From Glycomyces tritici (GTDB lineage: Bacteria > Actinomycetota > Actinomycetes > Mycobacteriales > Micromonosporaceae), in assembly GCF_030403505.1 (NCBI RefSeq), contig NZ_JAUEMJ010000005.1, forward strand, positions 325,504 to 389,503: a DNA stretch of 64,000 nt, in the 5' to 3' direction. Under the pieces are notes generated by a model. The model was not told where the DNA came from. It saw only the letters and a list, made by a program, of their open reading frames with translations, and searched no databases. Shown here one piece after another: positions 17,241 through 25,260 of this stretch. Positions within the stretch are counted from its first letter, which is position 1. Every line of letters starts with the position of its first letter. A program made the translations under genes and the position numbers.

Positions 17241-18140
17241 GTGACCACCATGCTCGCCAAGGGCAAGGCAGGACCCCGCCGCCAAGACCATCCACTGTGG
17301 TTCCTCATTCCGGCGCTCGCGGTCCTGGTCGTGTTCTTCCTCGTCCCCACCGTCTTCAACTTCGTCTACGCCTTCACCGACTGGTCGAGCTTCAAGAGCG
17401 CCATCAACTTCACCGGCCTGGACAACTTCGCCTCCCTGTTCACCAACGGCACCCTCCTCAACTCCCTCAAGGTCACCCTCGTCTACGCCGTGCTCGTGGC
17501 GGTGTTCCAGAACGCCTTCGGCCTCGGCCTCGCGCTCCTGCTCGAGAAGGACACGCGGGTCAACCGCGCCGTGCGCGTCGCGTTCTTCGTGCCGGTCATC
17601 ATGTCCGCGCTGGCGGTCGGCTACATCTTCCAGGCGCTGCTGAAGCCCGACGGGGCGCTGAACGGCATCATCGGCTGGTTCACCGGCGCGGAGGTCGCGA
17701 TCCCGTGGCTGGGGAGCACGACGTGGACCATCGTGGTCGTCGCGGTCGTCCACGCCTGGAAGTGGATGGGCCTCTCCATGCTCATCTACCTGGCCGGCCT
17801 CAAGACCATCAGCGAGGACGTGCTCGAAGCGGGCCGCCTCGACGGGGCCGGGCGCTGGACCATGTTCCGCTCCATCCGGTTCCCGCTGCTCGCCCCCGCC
17901 GTCACCTTCAACGTGGCGACCGCGCTGCTCGGCTCCATGAACGGCTTCGACATCGTCCAGGCCACCACCGAGGGCGGCCCCGGCGGGACCACCGAGCTGC
18001 TGAACATCTACATCTTCCGGACCTTCGGGCAGGGCCTGTTCGCCCAGGCCACGACCATGAGCCTGGTGCTGTTCCTGCTGGTCGCGATCCTCGCGTTCCC
18101 CGTGATCCGGTTCCTGCGCAAGCGAGAGGACGTGCTGTGA
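17241..18140 (+). CDS. ABC sugar transporter permease (MalF/UgpA type)
   Basis: A 299-residue inner-membrane permease with six predicted helices; the first is FLIPALAVLVVFFLVPTVFN. The cytoplasmic EAA loop for contact with the ATPase reads EAGRLDGAGRWTMFRSIRFP. The GTG at 17241 follows AGGAAGG by about 8-10 bases; an internal ATG at 17250 is an alternative. The next permease overlaps its stop by 4 bases, so translation is coupled. No ATPase gene is in the locus. Confidence 0.93.
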   Translation: MTTMLAKGKAGPRRQDHPLWFLIPALAVLVVFFLVPTVFNFVYAFTDWSSFKSAINFTGLDNFASLFTNGTLLNSLKVTLVYAVLVAVFQNAFGLGLALLLEKDTRVNRAVRVAFFVPVIMSALAVGYIFQALLKPDGALNGIIGWFTGAEVAIPWLGSTTWTIVVVAVVHAWKWMGLSMLIYLAGLKTISEDVLEAGRLDGAGRWTMFRSIRFPLLAPAVTFNVATALLGSMNGFDIVQATTEGGPGGTTELLNIYIFRTFGQGLFAQATTMSLVLFLLVAILAFPVIRFLRKREDVL

Positions 18141-19006
18141 CACTGACCGCTGAAAGGCCGCGCACGACCGCACCCGCGCGCCGCAGGCAGAAGCGCCGCT
18201 TCCCCGTCCAGCCGATCGCTGCGATCCTCGTCGCGGCCCTCGTGCTCGGCGTCCCGTTCTGGCTCGTCATCGCGACCGCCGCGAAGGACCAGGCGGGGGC
18301 GCTGAACCCGGATCTGTCGCCGCCGAGCGAGTGGCAGCTGTTCGACAACTTCGCCACCGTGTTCGAGGACGGCCGTATGGTCGCGGGCTTCCTCGGGAGC
18401 CTCCTCGTGATGGTCCCGGCCGTGGTCGGCGTGCTCATCCTCGGCTCGATGGCCGCCTGGATCCTCGGCCGCCGCGGCGGGCGGCTGACGGCGGCGATCT
18501 ACGCGCTGGGCATCTCGGGGATCGTGCTGCCGCCTGCGGTGGTGACGATCGTGCTCCTGCTGCGCCAGCTGGGCCTGGCTGGGACCCCGCTCGGCATGAT
18601 CGGCGTGTACATGGGCATGTACCTGTCCACAGTGATCTTCTTCGTCACCGGCTTCGTGCGCACGATCCCGCACGAGCTGGAGGAGGCCGCCCGCGTGGAC
18701 GGGGCCGGGCCGGTGCGCACCTTCATCCGGGTGATCCTGCCGCTGCTGCGGCCGGTGCTGGCCACCGCGACCATCCTGATCTGCCTGTACATCTGGAACG
18801 ACGTGTTCTACGCCCTGTTCGTGGTCGGCGGCCGGCTCGACACGCTGCCCCTGAACCTCTACCAGGTGGCGAGCGCGGGTCTGTATCTGCAGAACTGGCA
18901 CCTCATCTTCGCCTATATCATCCTGATGAGCCTGCCGCTCCTGATCACGTTCGTGGTCGCCCAGCGCAGGATCATCTCCGGCATCACCAGTGGTGCGGTG
19001 AAATGA
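18137..19006 (+). CDS. ABC sugar transporter permease (MalG/UgpE type)
   Basis: A 289-residue permease with six hydrophobic helices. The N-terminal cytoplasmic stretch is basic (RRRQKRRFPVQP). The EAA loop reads EEAARVDGAGPVRTFIRVIL, and the C-terminus LITFVVAQRRIISGITSGAVK is characteristic of the second permease of this family. The GTG start overlaps the stop of the first permease in GTGA. It forms the channel with the MalF-type protein and would be powered by an ATPase encoded elsewhere (MsiK/MsmX type). Confidence 0.93.
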   Translation: MTLTAERPRTTAPARRRQKRRFPVQPIAAILVAALVLGVPFWLVIATAAKDQAGALNPDLSPPSEWQLFDNFATVFEDGRMVAGFLGSLLVMVPAVVGVLILGSMAAWILGRRGGRLTAAIYALGISGIVLPPAVVTIVLLLRQLGLAGTPLGMIGVYMGMYLSTVIFFVTGFVRTIPHELEEAARVDGAGPVRTFIRVILPLLRPVLATATILICLYIWNDVFYALFVVGGRLDTLPLNLYQVASAGLYLQNWHLIFAYIILMSLPLLITFVVAQRRIISGITSGAVK

Positions 19007-19037
19007 GCGCCACCGGTGCAGTGAAGTGAGGAGAGCT

Positions 19038-20051
19038 GTGGCGAGGACGGGCAGGAACCCGACGATCTCGGACGTCGCCGAACTGGCGGGCGTCTCGGTC
19101 CCGACGGTCTCCCGCGTGCTCACCGGGGCCGCGAAGGTGAGCCCCGCCAAGCGCGAGCTGGTCGAGGCCGCCATCGCGGAGCTCAACTTCCGGCCCAGCG
19201 CCGCCGCCCGCGTGCTCGTCTCCCGCAAATCGCAGACCATCGCCGTCATCGCCGGCAACACCTCCCGCTACGGCTACGCGGAGACGATCCGCGGCATCGA
19301 GATCGCGGCCCGCGCGGAGGGCTACACGGTGATGATCACCGTCGTGGAGAGCGCGGACGCCGAAGAGGTGGACCGCGCGGTGGCGGCGGTCCAGATGCAG
19401 ACCTTGGCCGGGGTCGTGGTCCTCAAGTTCGACCCGCCCGGTGTCGCCGCGCTGCACCAGCTGGGCGGGGACCTGCCGGTCGTGGCGCTCTCCGGCACAC
19501 GGGAAGCCGGTGTGCCGCAAGCGGTCCTGGACGAGGCCGCCGCGGCGGAGGAGCTCACGGAGTATTTGCTGGGCCTGGGGCACCGCACCGTGCACCATGT
19601 CCGGGTCCCGCCGTCGCGCCGGGTGGACGGCCGCACGAGCGGTTGGAAGCGGGCGCTGACGAAGGCGGGCGCCGCGGTCCCCGCGGTGCGCGACGCGACC
19701 TGGGATCCCAAGAGCGGCATAGCGGTCGGCCGTGAACTAGCCGCCGACCCCGAGGTGACGGCGGTCTTCTGCGGCAACGACGAGATCGCCATGGGCGTCA
19801 TGCGCGGCATCACCGAGGCGGGCCGCCGCGTCCCCGAGGACATCTCGGTGGCCGGCTTCGACGACCACCCGCTCGCCGAACTCTGGAGCCCGCCGCTGAC
19901 CACAGTGGACCAGGATTTCGCGGGCCTGGGCACGCGTGGCTTCCAGCTGCTGAAGCAGGCCATCGACGGTACGACCGTCCGCCGCTACTCCAGCGAGCGC
20001 CCGGCCCTGGTCCTGCGCGGCAGCACCGCCGCCCCGAAGCACGGCGCCTGA
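19038..20051 (+). CDS. LacI-family transcriptional regulator
   Basis: A 337-residue repressor. The HTH is TISDVAELAGVSVPTVSRVL at the N-terminus, followed by the hinge region FRPSAAARVLVSRKSQTIAVI and a periplasmic-binding-protein-like effector domain ending in the dimer region that includes GFDDHPLAELWSPPLTTVDQ. I choose the GTG at 19038, which has GAGGAGA 3-5 bases upstream; a GTG at 19026 in the same frame lacks a site. It is the last gene of the alpha-galactosidase/ABC operon and probably binds the TGAAATCGATTTCA-type sites upstream of it. The effector is probably the imported sugar or its product. Confidence 0.92.
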   Translation: MARTGRNPTISDVAELAGVSVPTVSRVLTGAAKVSPAKRELVEAAIAELNFRPSAAARVLVSRKSQTIAVIAGNTSRYGYAETIRGIEIAARAEGYTVMITVVESADAEEVDRAVAAVQMQTLAGVVVLKFDPPGVAALHQLGGDLPVVALSGTREAGVPQAVLDEAAAAEELTEYLLGLGHRTVHHVRVPPSRRVDGRTSGWKRALTKAGAAVPAVRDATWDPKSGIAVGRELAADPEVTAVFCGNDEIAMGVMRGITEAGRRVPEDISVAGFDDHPLAELWSPPLTTVDQDFAGLGTRGFQLLKQAIDGTTVRRYSSERPALVLRGSTAAPKHGA

Positions 20052-20053
20052 CC

Positions 20054-20790
20054 TTGCCCGAATCCGCACCGGACGCCGTGCCGCTGGAGGGCGGACGCAT
20101 GGCCGCCGGGGTCGTCCGCATCGGCGACACAGTGCACCGCCCGCGCTCGGGCTCCTCTGATTTCATGGCCGCGCTGCTCGGGCTGCTGGAGCGGCAGGGC
20201 TTCGACGGCGCCCCGAGGCACCTGGGCAGGTCCGACGAGGCGGACGTCCTCTCGTTCCTCCCCGGCGAGGTCCCGGCCCGCTTCGGGGTCTGGTCTGACG
20301 AGCAGGTTCGGGCCGCGGCGGCGCTGCTGCGCCGGATGCACGACGCGACCCGCGGCAGCGACCTCGCGGGCCGGTGCGACGTGGTGTGCCATCACGACCC
20401 CGGCCCGAACAACGCCGTCTTCCAAGGCGGCCTGCCGGTCGCTTTCATCGACTTCGCCGAGCCGCCCCGGGCAGCCCGCTCGAGGACGTGGCCTACCTGG
20501 CGTGGACCTGGTCCATCGCCTCGAAGCAGACCCTTCCCGTTGCACGCCAAGCCGATCAGGTGCGGCTCATCGCCGACGCGTACGGCCTGGAAGCCGCTCG
20601 GCGGCATGTGCTGATCGACTGCATCCTCGAACGCCAGGCCCGCAATGCGCGCTTCTGGGCCGAGTTCCGGGCCGAGGCGGCCACGGTCCCGGCCACACCG
20701 GAGCAGCTGGCCGACCGGATCGAGTGGAGCCGCCGCGAGCACGCCTTCGTCGCCACGCACCGCGAGGTCTTCGACCGCGCGTTGACCTGA
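20054..20790 (+). pseudogene. Frameshifted aminoglycoside-phosphotransferase-like gene
   Basis: A kinase-fold protein split between two frames. From TTG 20054 (or ATG 20099) the first frame encodes GVVRIGDTVHRP, a hinge and the catalytic CHHDPGPNNAVF, then IDFAE; it loses similarity at about 20461 and runs on to 20614. The second frame resumes exactly there with APGSPLEDVAYLAWTWSIAS and continues to 20790. Adding one G after the GAG codon near 20461 restores IDFAEAAPGSPLEDVAY, a usual phosphotransferase segment. Either the gene is inactivated by a single-base deletion or the sequence has an error. It lies 2 bases after the LacI stop and could have been the last gene of that operon. Confidence 0.8.
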
Positions 20791-20863
20791 GTGCTCACGC
20801 TGCGAGGTCTTCGACCGGCCCTGGCCTGCGTCTCGCCCGGCATCGCTCCAGGTGAGCACTTAT

Positions 20864-20925
20864 TCAACCAATTAGTTGACAACGACCGGGCCATGGTCTA
20901 GCGTTGTATTCAACCAATCAGTTGA
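20864..20925 (+). promoter_or_regulatory. ArsR-regulated promoter with two operators
   Basis: TTGACA (20876-20881), 17-base spacer and TAGCGT (20899-20904). TCAACCAATTAGTTGA (20864-20879) overlaps the -35 and TCAACCAATCAGTTGA (20910-20925) sits just after the -10, each a near-perfect dyad 46 bases apart. The layout suits autorepression by the ArsR protein encoded next. Confidence 0.82.
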
Positions 20926-20934
20926 GGACGAATC

Positions 20935-21303
20935 GTGGGTGACAGAACGCAGCTGCTCGACCGGGCCTTCGCGGCACTGGCCGACCCGACCCGGCGCGAC
21001 CTGGTCGCCCGGCTCTCCGTCTCCGACGCCACGGTCGGCGAGCTGGCCGAGCCGTACGACGTGAGCTTCCAGGCCATCTCCAAGCACGTGAAGGTGCTCG
21101 AAGAGGCCGGCCTGGTGACCCGCAGCAAGGACGCCCAGCGACGGCCCGTCCACCTGAACACGGAGGCATTCGACCTGATGTCGCAGTGGATCGAGCGCTA
21201 TCGCCGCGAAGCGGAGGAACGCTACCGCCGCCTCGACGCCCTACTGGCCCGCACGGCCCAGGACGACGAGGACCGGCGACCCGACAAGGAGGAAGCATCA
21301 TGA
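20935..21303 (+). CDS. ArsR-family HTH regulator
   Basis: A 122-residue winged-helix repressor. FAALADPTRRDLVARL and FQAISKHVKVLEEAGLV are the family helices; no metal-binding Cys is present, so it belongs to the metal-independent group that is usually paired with SRPBCC genes. The GTG at 20935 has GAGGAC upstream. Its stop codon overlaps the start of the SRPBCC gene (ATGA), so the two are co-translated. The two matched operators around its promoter indicate autoregulation. Confidence 0.93.
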   Translation: MGDRTQLLDRAFAALADPTRRDLVARLSVSDATVGELAEPYDVSFQAISKHVKVLEEAGLVTRSKDAQRRPVHLNTEAFDLMSQWIERYRREAEERYRRLDALLARTAQDDEDRRPDKEEAS

Positions 21304-21791
21304 CCAAGCACGAAACCGAGATCACCGCGGACCCCAAGGTCCCGACGATCGAGATCACCAGGGAATTCGACGCGACGCCCGAACGCGTGTTCAACGCCCA
21401 CGTCGACCCCGAGCTCTACGCCCAGTGGACCGGGCCCCGCGCGTCGAACACCAAGATCACCCGCTGGGACGTCCGCACGGGCGGCGAGTGGGCGTTCAGC
21501 GGTGAAGGCGGGGGCGAGACGTACTCGTTCTTCGGCAGCTTTCACGAGGTCCGCCCGAACGAGCGGATCGTCTGGACCTTCACCTACGAGGGCGATCCCG
21601 ACGGGGTCTTCCTCGAGACGCTGACCTTCGAACGGCTCGAAGGCGGCCGTACGCGGCTGCGGGTGCTGAGCGTGACCCAGGACTTCGAGACCCGCGACGG
21701 CATGCTCGCCAGCGGCATGGACATCGGGGTCAACGAGGGCTACGAGAAGCTCGACGAAATGCTCGAGGCTCAGTCGAAGGAAGAGGCGTAG
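21300..21791 (+). CDS. SRPBCC (AHSA1-like) protein
   Basis: A 163-residue START/Bet v1-fold protein of the activator-of-Hsp90-homologue group. The motif IEITREFDATPERVFNAHVD opens the fold and RWDVRTGGEWAF is the second typical segment. Such proteins bind small hydrophobic ligands and are often encoded after an ArsR repressor, as here. The biochemical role is unknown. The ATG overlaps the ArsR stop by four bases and the next gene follows after 3 bases. Confidence 0.9.
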   Translation: MTKHETEITADPKVPTIEITREFDATPERVFNAHVDPELYAQWTGPRASNTKITRWDVRTGGEWAFSGEGGGETYSFFGSFHEVRPNERIVWTFTYEGDPDGVFLETLTFERLEGGRTRLRVLSVTQDFETRDGMLASGMDIGVNEGYEKLDEMLEAQSKEEA

Positions 21792-21794
21792 CCC

Positions 21795-22382
21795 ATGGCG
21801 CAGAACGGAACGCACGAGCCGCCCGCCGACCCCTCCGGGCGGCTCGCGCACGACGCCGCGTACTTCACCGCCCTCGTCGAGTCGGCGAGCGCCGACGACT
21901 GGTCGCGCCCCAGCCCCGTCCCGGAATGGACGGCCCTGGACGTCGTGAAGCACCTGATCGAATGGCCGCGCGACTTCCTCAAGGGAGCGGGGATCGAGCT
22001 GGGGCCCTTGGACATCGACGCCGACCCGGTCGCCGCCTGGAAGCGCCACGTCGCACAGGTGCAGGCCATCGTCGACGAGCCCGCCGGGCGGGTCCTCAGC
22101 AACCCGAACACCGGCGACAAGCCGGTCGAAGAGGCGATCGACCAGTTCTATACGGCAGACATCTGGATGCACTCCTGGGACCTCGCCAAGGCACTCGGCC
22201 GCGAACCCGAACTGGGGGAGGAGCGCTGCCGCACCGCGCTGGCGGGCATGCAGCCGATCGACCAGATGCTGCGCGACAGCGGCCAGTTCGGTCCCGCCGT
22301 GCCCGTGGCCGACGACGCGTCCCCGCAGGACAAGCTGGCGGCCTTCGTCGGCCGAGACCCGGCCTGGCGGCCCGAGCGCTGA
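21795..22382 (+). CDS. DinB-superfamily, mycothiol-dependent maleylpyruvate-isomerase-like protein
   Basis: A 195-residue four-helix protein of the TIGR03086 type. The first metal His is probably in VVKHLIEW, and later ones in the QFYTADIWMHSWDLA segment; these resemble the metal site of DinB/MDMPI proteins. Members use mycothiol as cofactor in detoxification, which agrees with an actinobacterial host. It lies 3 bases after the SRPBCC gene and is the third gene of the ArsR operon. Its final codons and stop are copied in tandem downstream (22407-22560), which is unusual. Confidence 0.82.
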   Translation: MAQNGTHEPPADPSGRLAHDAAYFTALVESASADDWSRPSPVPEWTALDVVKHLIEWPRDFLKGAGIELGPLDIDADPVAAWKRHVAQVQAIVDEPAGRVLSNPNTGDKPVEEAIDQFYTADIWMHSWDLAKALGREPELGEERCRTALAGMQPIDQMLRDSGQFGPAVPVADDASPQDKLAAFVGRDPAWRPER

Positions 22383-22694
22383 CCGCTGCGAGGCGACGGC
22401 GAAGGGGTCGGCCGGAACTCGGCCCGGCGGCCCGAGAGGTGACCGTCGTGAGTCGGCGGCGACCTGGCCCGGCGGGCCAGGAAGCTGACCGCTGCGAGGC
22501 GGCGGCGGCCCGGCCCGGCCCGGCGGCCCGAAATCCCACCCGCTGCCAGAAGGCGGCGAGGTGTTCGAATGCGACGGCGAGGGCCGGGACCACAGTGGTC
22601 CCGGCCCTCGCCGCCTCCTTGCGCGCCCTGCCTCGCGCGTTCCGCGTCCGCTCGCGGCGGACTTCGGAGCTCGCTCGTATTGCGCGACTTGCGG
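22383..22694. repeat. Gene-free stretch with decayed tandem copies of a gene 3' end
   Basis: Starting inside the gene at 22348 and again at 22407, a unit of about 60 bases (GTCGGCCG...CGGCGGCCCGAG...TGACCG) repeats; two more worn copies follow near 22466 and 22510. The second copy still encodes VGRNSARRPER then a stop in register, matching VGRDPAWRPER at the real C-terminus. A long palindrome follows at 22575-22613. No gene is evident. Confidence 0.7.
22575..22613 (+). terminator. Long palindromic terminator
   Basis: Two perfect 19-base arms (beginning CGGCGAGGGCCGGGACCAC) around one base. It lies between the convergent ArsR operon and GH12 gene. Confidence 0.75.
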
Positions 22695-23450
22695 TCAGAT
22701 GCCTGAGCCGCCGCCGGAGGTGTTGGTCCACCAGGCGTGGTACTCGTTCAGCGAGTACCGCTTCGACTCGTTGCTGGTCGAGGTGATCTCAAGGCCGAAC
22801 TGCATCGTGTTGAAATCGGTGTTGCGCAGGAGGCCCTGGTCCGCGGCCCACTTCCAGGTCGCGAGGGCGTCCACATAGCCTTCATTGCTCTGCTGGGCGG
22901 GGATGAACTGCAGGACGTTCCAGCCCGGGTCGGCCTGCCAGACCGACGCGTAGAGGATGCCGCCGACCGTCACGTTGGACGCGATCTGCCTGCCCCAGCC
23001 GCCCGCCGGACCCTGCGGGTGCCAGCTGGTGAAGATCATGATCTCGTCCGCGTTGCCGGTGGACCAGAGGTCCGCCGTCCAGTTCCACCAGTCCCCGCTG
23101 GCGGCGGGGGCCGACGACGTGTTGTACGTGAACCCTGCGTTCGCCATCTGCGACAAGGGGGTCTGGGGGCTGACCGAGGTGTTCGGGTAGGACTTGATGC
23201 CGCCGCCGGTGTGCGTCGCGTCGACGTACCACGAGTTGGCGCTGTTGACGGTCAGGCACTGGGTGCCGTGGTTGTCGCCCCAGATGTTGTTGTAGACGGT
23301 CCAGTCGTTCTGGTGATGCTCCCCCCAGCGGTCGCACGAGTAGAAGGCCTGGGCCTGAGCCGGAGACGCGAAGCTGACGAACCCGGCGATCACGAGTGCC
23401 GCCAGGACGAGCCGGCCGAGAGCGGCCGACCTGCGTTTGACGAGGGTCAT
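22695..23450 (-). CDS. Secreted GH12 endo-beta-1,4-glucanase / xyloglucanase
   Basis: A 251-residue exported enzyme cutting beta-1,4-glucans. The signal peptide has the basic start TLVKRR, a hydrophobic core and cleavage near SPAQAQA (residue about 34). The mature protein is one GH12 jelly roll with nucleophile Glu136 in ADEIMIF and acid/base Glu221 in FGLEITS; the conserved pair Cys39 and Cys65 probably form the disulfide. No binding module is attached. The ATG at 23450 has GGAGAGGA upstream. It is a single-gene unit; its upstream region has a TTGACA box and a GACATCC/GGATGTC dyad. Confidence 0.92.
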   Translation of the reverse strand: MTLVKRRSAALGRLVLAALVIAGFVSFASPAQAQAFYSCDRWGEHHQNDWTVYNNIWGDNHGTQCLTVNSANSWYVDATHTGGGIKSYPNTSVSPQTPLSQMANAGFTYNTSSAPAASGDWWNWTADLWSTGNADEIMIFTSWHPQGPAGGWGRQIASNVTVGGILYASVWQADPGWNVLQFIPAQQSNEGYVDALATWKWAADQGLLRNTDFNTMQFGLEITSTSNESKRYSLNEYHAWWTNTSGGGSGI

Positions 23451-23923
23451 CTGATGTTTCCTCTCCTGTACTGCCGGTGTGCAGATCGTGTCGGAACGGG
23501 CCAGGAGTGGTATCTGGCCCTATATATGGACATCCTGCTACGTCGCATACATGGATGTCAATGTTTGAACAGGCAAATAAACAAATAAAGATCTGATGAA
23601 TACGCCTGCGAGGCATGGGAAAGTCCGCTCGCGCGAATGAGGGGACTCGATCGATCGGTCCCGGGGCGCGGACCCGCCGCGGAACCAGAACGCCTTGTGT
23701 CGCTTAACCGACCATTGTCGACACAGATTGAACCGTAAACGTACCCGCCACCTCGGAAAACGTCCACCAGTCGGGGGTCTGATCGCCCCGTGCTCGCCTA
23801 CAAGGGACCCACCGGACCTGTGCGTGTTGGTAGCGTGACTTCTTGTCAGGTCACCACGCCTGGCATCGGGCCCGACTCTCCCAATCCCCATCTTCTCGAT
23901 GAAGTGCAGATCGGATTTTCCCC
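23451..23923. other. Gene-free region upstream of GH12 and protease genes
   Basis: A divergent 473-base spacer, AT-richer around 23510-23600. On the minus strand TTGACA is at 23561-23556. GACATCC (23529-23535) and GGATGTC (23553-23559) form a dyad with a 17-base gap. Near the protease, TAGCGT (23831-23836) and GTGAC/GTCAC (23835-23854) form a possible -10 and dyad. I see no gene or RNA in it. Confidence 0.5.
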
Positions 23924-25135
23924 ATGAAGAACCCCATCGCGAAGCGCGTGCTCATCGCGCTCGTGGCGCCCCTCGTGCTGCTGGCCCCGCCGGCCGCCGC
24001 CACCGCCCAAGAGAACGACCCCGACCCCAAGGACGGCTACCAGAACCCCGAGGAAAGCCTCAAGGACGACCTCACCAACACCGCCCGGACCCACGACTGG
24101 ACCTTCGAGGAAGCCGAGGCCCAGTACCGCGTCGCCGAGACCATCGGCGAGATCGCCGCCAAGATCGCCCCCGAGCGCCTGGACGTGTTCGTCGGCACCG
24201 CTCTCTCCGAGAAGCCCGGCGGCGCGCCGACGCTCTACATCAAGGGCGAAGCCGACTCCTTCGTGCACGAGGTGATCAAGGAGAGCGGCCTCGACGTGAA
24301 CATCGCGGACCGGCAGCCGTACTCCTTCCTCGAACTCCAGGAACGCAACACGCGGCTCAACGCGGCCCTCACCGAGATCGGCTTCCGCAACCTCTCCAGC
24401 GGCTTCGACATCACCGCCGAAGGCACGATCACCGTCGAAGTGGGCGCCGGTCGCGACCTGCCCTCCGACCCCGAGGAGATCCTCAAGAAGCTCCCCGAGG
24501 AGTTCCAGAAGGGCGTCCGGCTCACCGTCTCCGAGAAGCTGGGCAACAGTGCCGAGCACGGCTACGGCGGCATGGGCGCTTACGTCGGCGGCACCTTCAA
24601 CTGCACCACCGGTTGGACCGTGGTCAGCCCCAACGGCACCACCGGCGTGAGCACCGCAGGCCACTGCACCGGCATCAACCAGGCCTGGCAGCCCGGCCAC
24701 GGGTTCATTTCCCTGAGCTTCCAGCAGCAGCACCGCGGCTACTGGGGCGACATGGAATGGCACACCACCCCCGGGCATGTCGACGTGGCCGAGTTCTACG
24801 CCTACCCGAACACGCGGCGCGACACCCTGTCGGTCGAGCCCTGGTGGGGCTTCACCGTGGGCGAGTCGATCTGCATGTACGGGCGCTCGACCAACAGCCG
24901 CCAGTGCGGCCTCGACGTCCAGAACCCCTGGTGGTCCTGCACGCTCGACGGCTTCCTGACGGAGAGCCTGGTCCGCATGGACGGCGATGTCACCATCGGC
25001 GGCGACTCCGGCGGCGGCTGGTCCTGGAACAACCGCGCCTACGGTTCGCACGTGGGCGACTGCAGCTGGCAGAACGTCTTCTCCAGAGTGGACGATATGA
25101 ACGAGGCGATCGGCGTGAGCGTCCTCACGCAGTAG
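23924..25135 (+). CDS. Secreted chymotrypsin-fold serine protease with propeptide
   Basis: A 403-residue S1-family (streptogrisin/alpha-lytic-like) endopeptidase. The signal peptide is followed by PPAAATAQ (about residue 27). A propeptide of about 170 residues, rich in charged helices (EEAEAQYRVAETIGEIAAKI), probably assists folding. The mature domain starts near residue 205. The catalytic triad is His247 in STAGHC, Asp287 in HVDVAE and Ser362 in GGDSGGGW; four Cys can form two disulfides. The ATG at 23924 has no strong ribosome site. The upstream region contains TAGCGT and a GTGAC dyad. A terminator hairpin follows. Confidence 0.9.
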   Translation: MKNPIAKRVLIALVAPLVLLAPPAAATAQENDPDPKDGYQNPEESLKDDLTNTARTHDWTFEEAEAQYRVAETIGEIAAKIAPERLDVFVGTALSEKPGGAPTLYIKGEADSFVHEVIKESGLDVNIADRQPYSFLELQERNTRLNAALTEIGFRNLSSGFDITAEGTITVEVGAGRDLPSDPEEILKKLPEEFQKGVRLTVSEKLGNSAEHGYGGMGAYVGGTFNCTTGWTVVSPNGTTGVSTAGHCTGINQAWQPGHGFISLSFQQQHRGYWGDMEWHTTPGHVDVAEFYAYPNTRRDTLSVEPWWGFTVGESICMYGRSTNSRQCGLDVQNPWWSCTLDGFLTESLVRMDGDVTIGGDSGGGWSWNNRAYGSHVGDCSWQNVFSRVDDMNEAIGVSVLTQ

Positions 25136-25146
25136 CTTCGAACCGA

Positions 25147-25178
25147 GCCGCGGCCCTGCGACCCCGCAGGGCCGCGGC
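25147..25178 (+). terminator. Terminator of the protease gene
   Basis: GCCGCGGCCCTGCG, a 4-base loop and the exact complement, 11 bases after the stop. Confidence 0.82.
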
Positions 25179-25260
25179 CTTGCGCCGGCCCGCTCACTTC
25201 CCGAGGGCTCGCCGTTGGCCGATGCCGAGCAGGGCGCCGGTGTCGGCGAGGGCGTCGGCT

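Noticed and set aside
22383..22560. CRISPR array or mobile-element ends
   Set aside because: Units of about 60 bases are degenerate, contiguous without spacers, and derive from the upstream gene's end; no cas or transposase gene is present.
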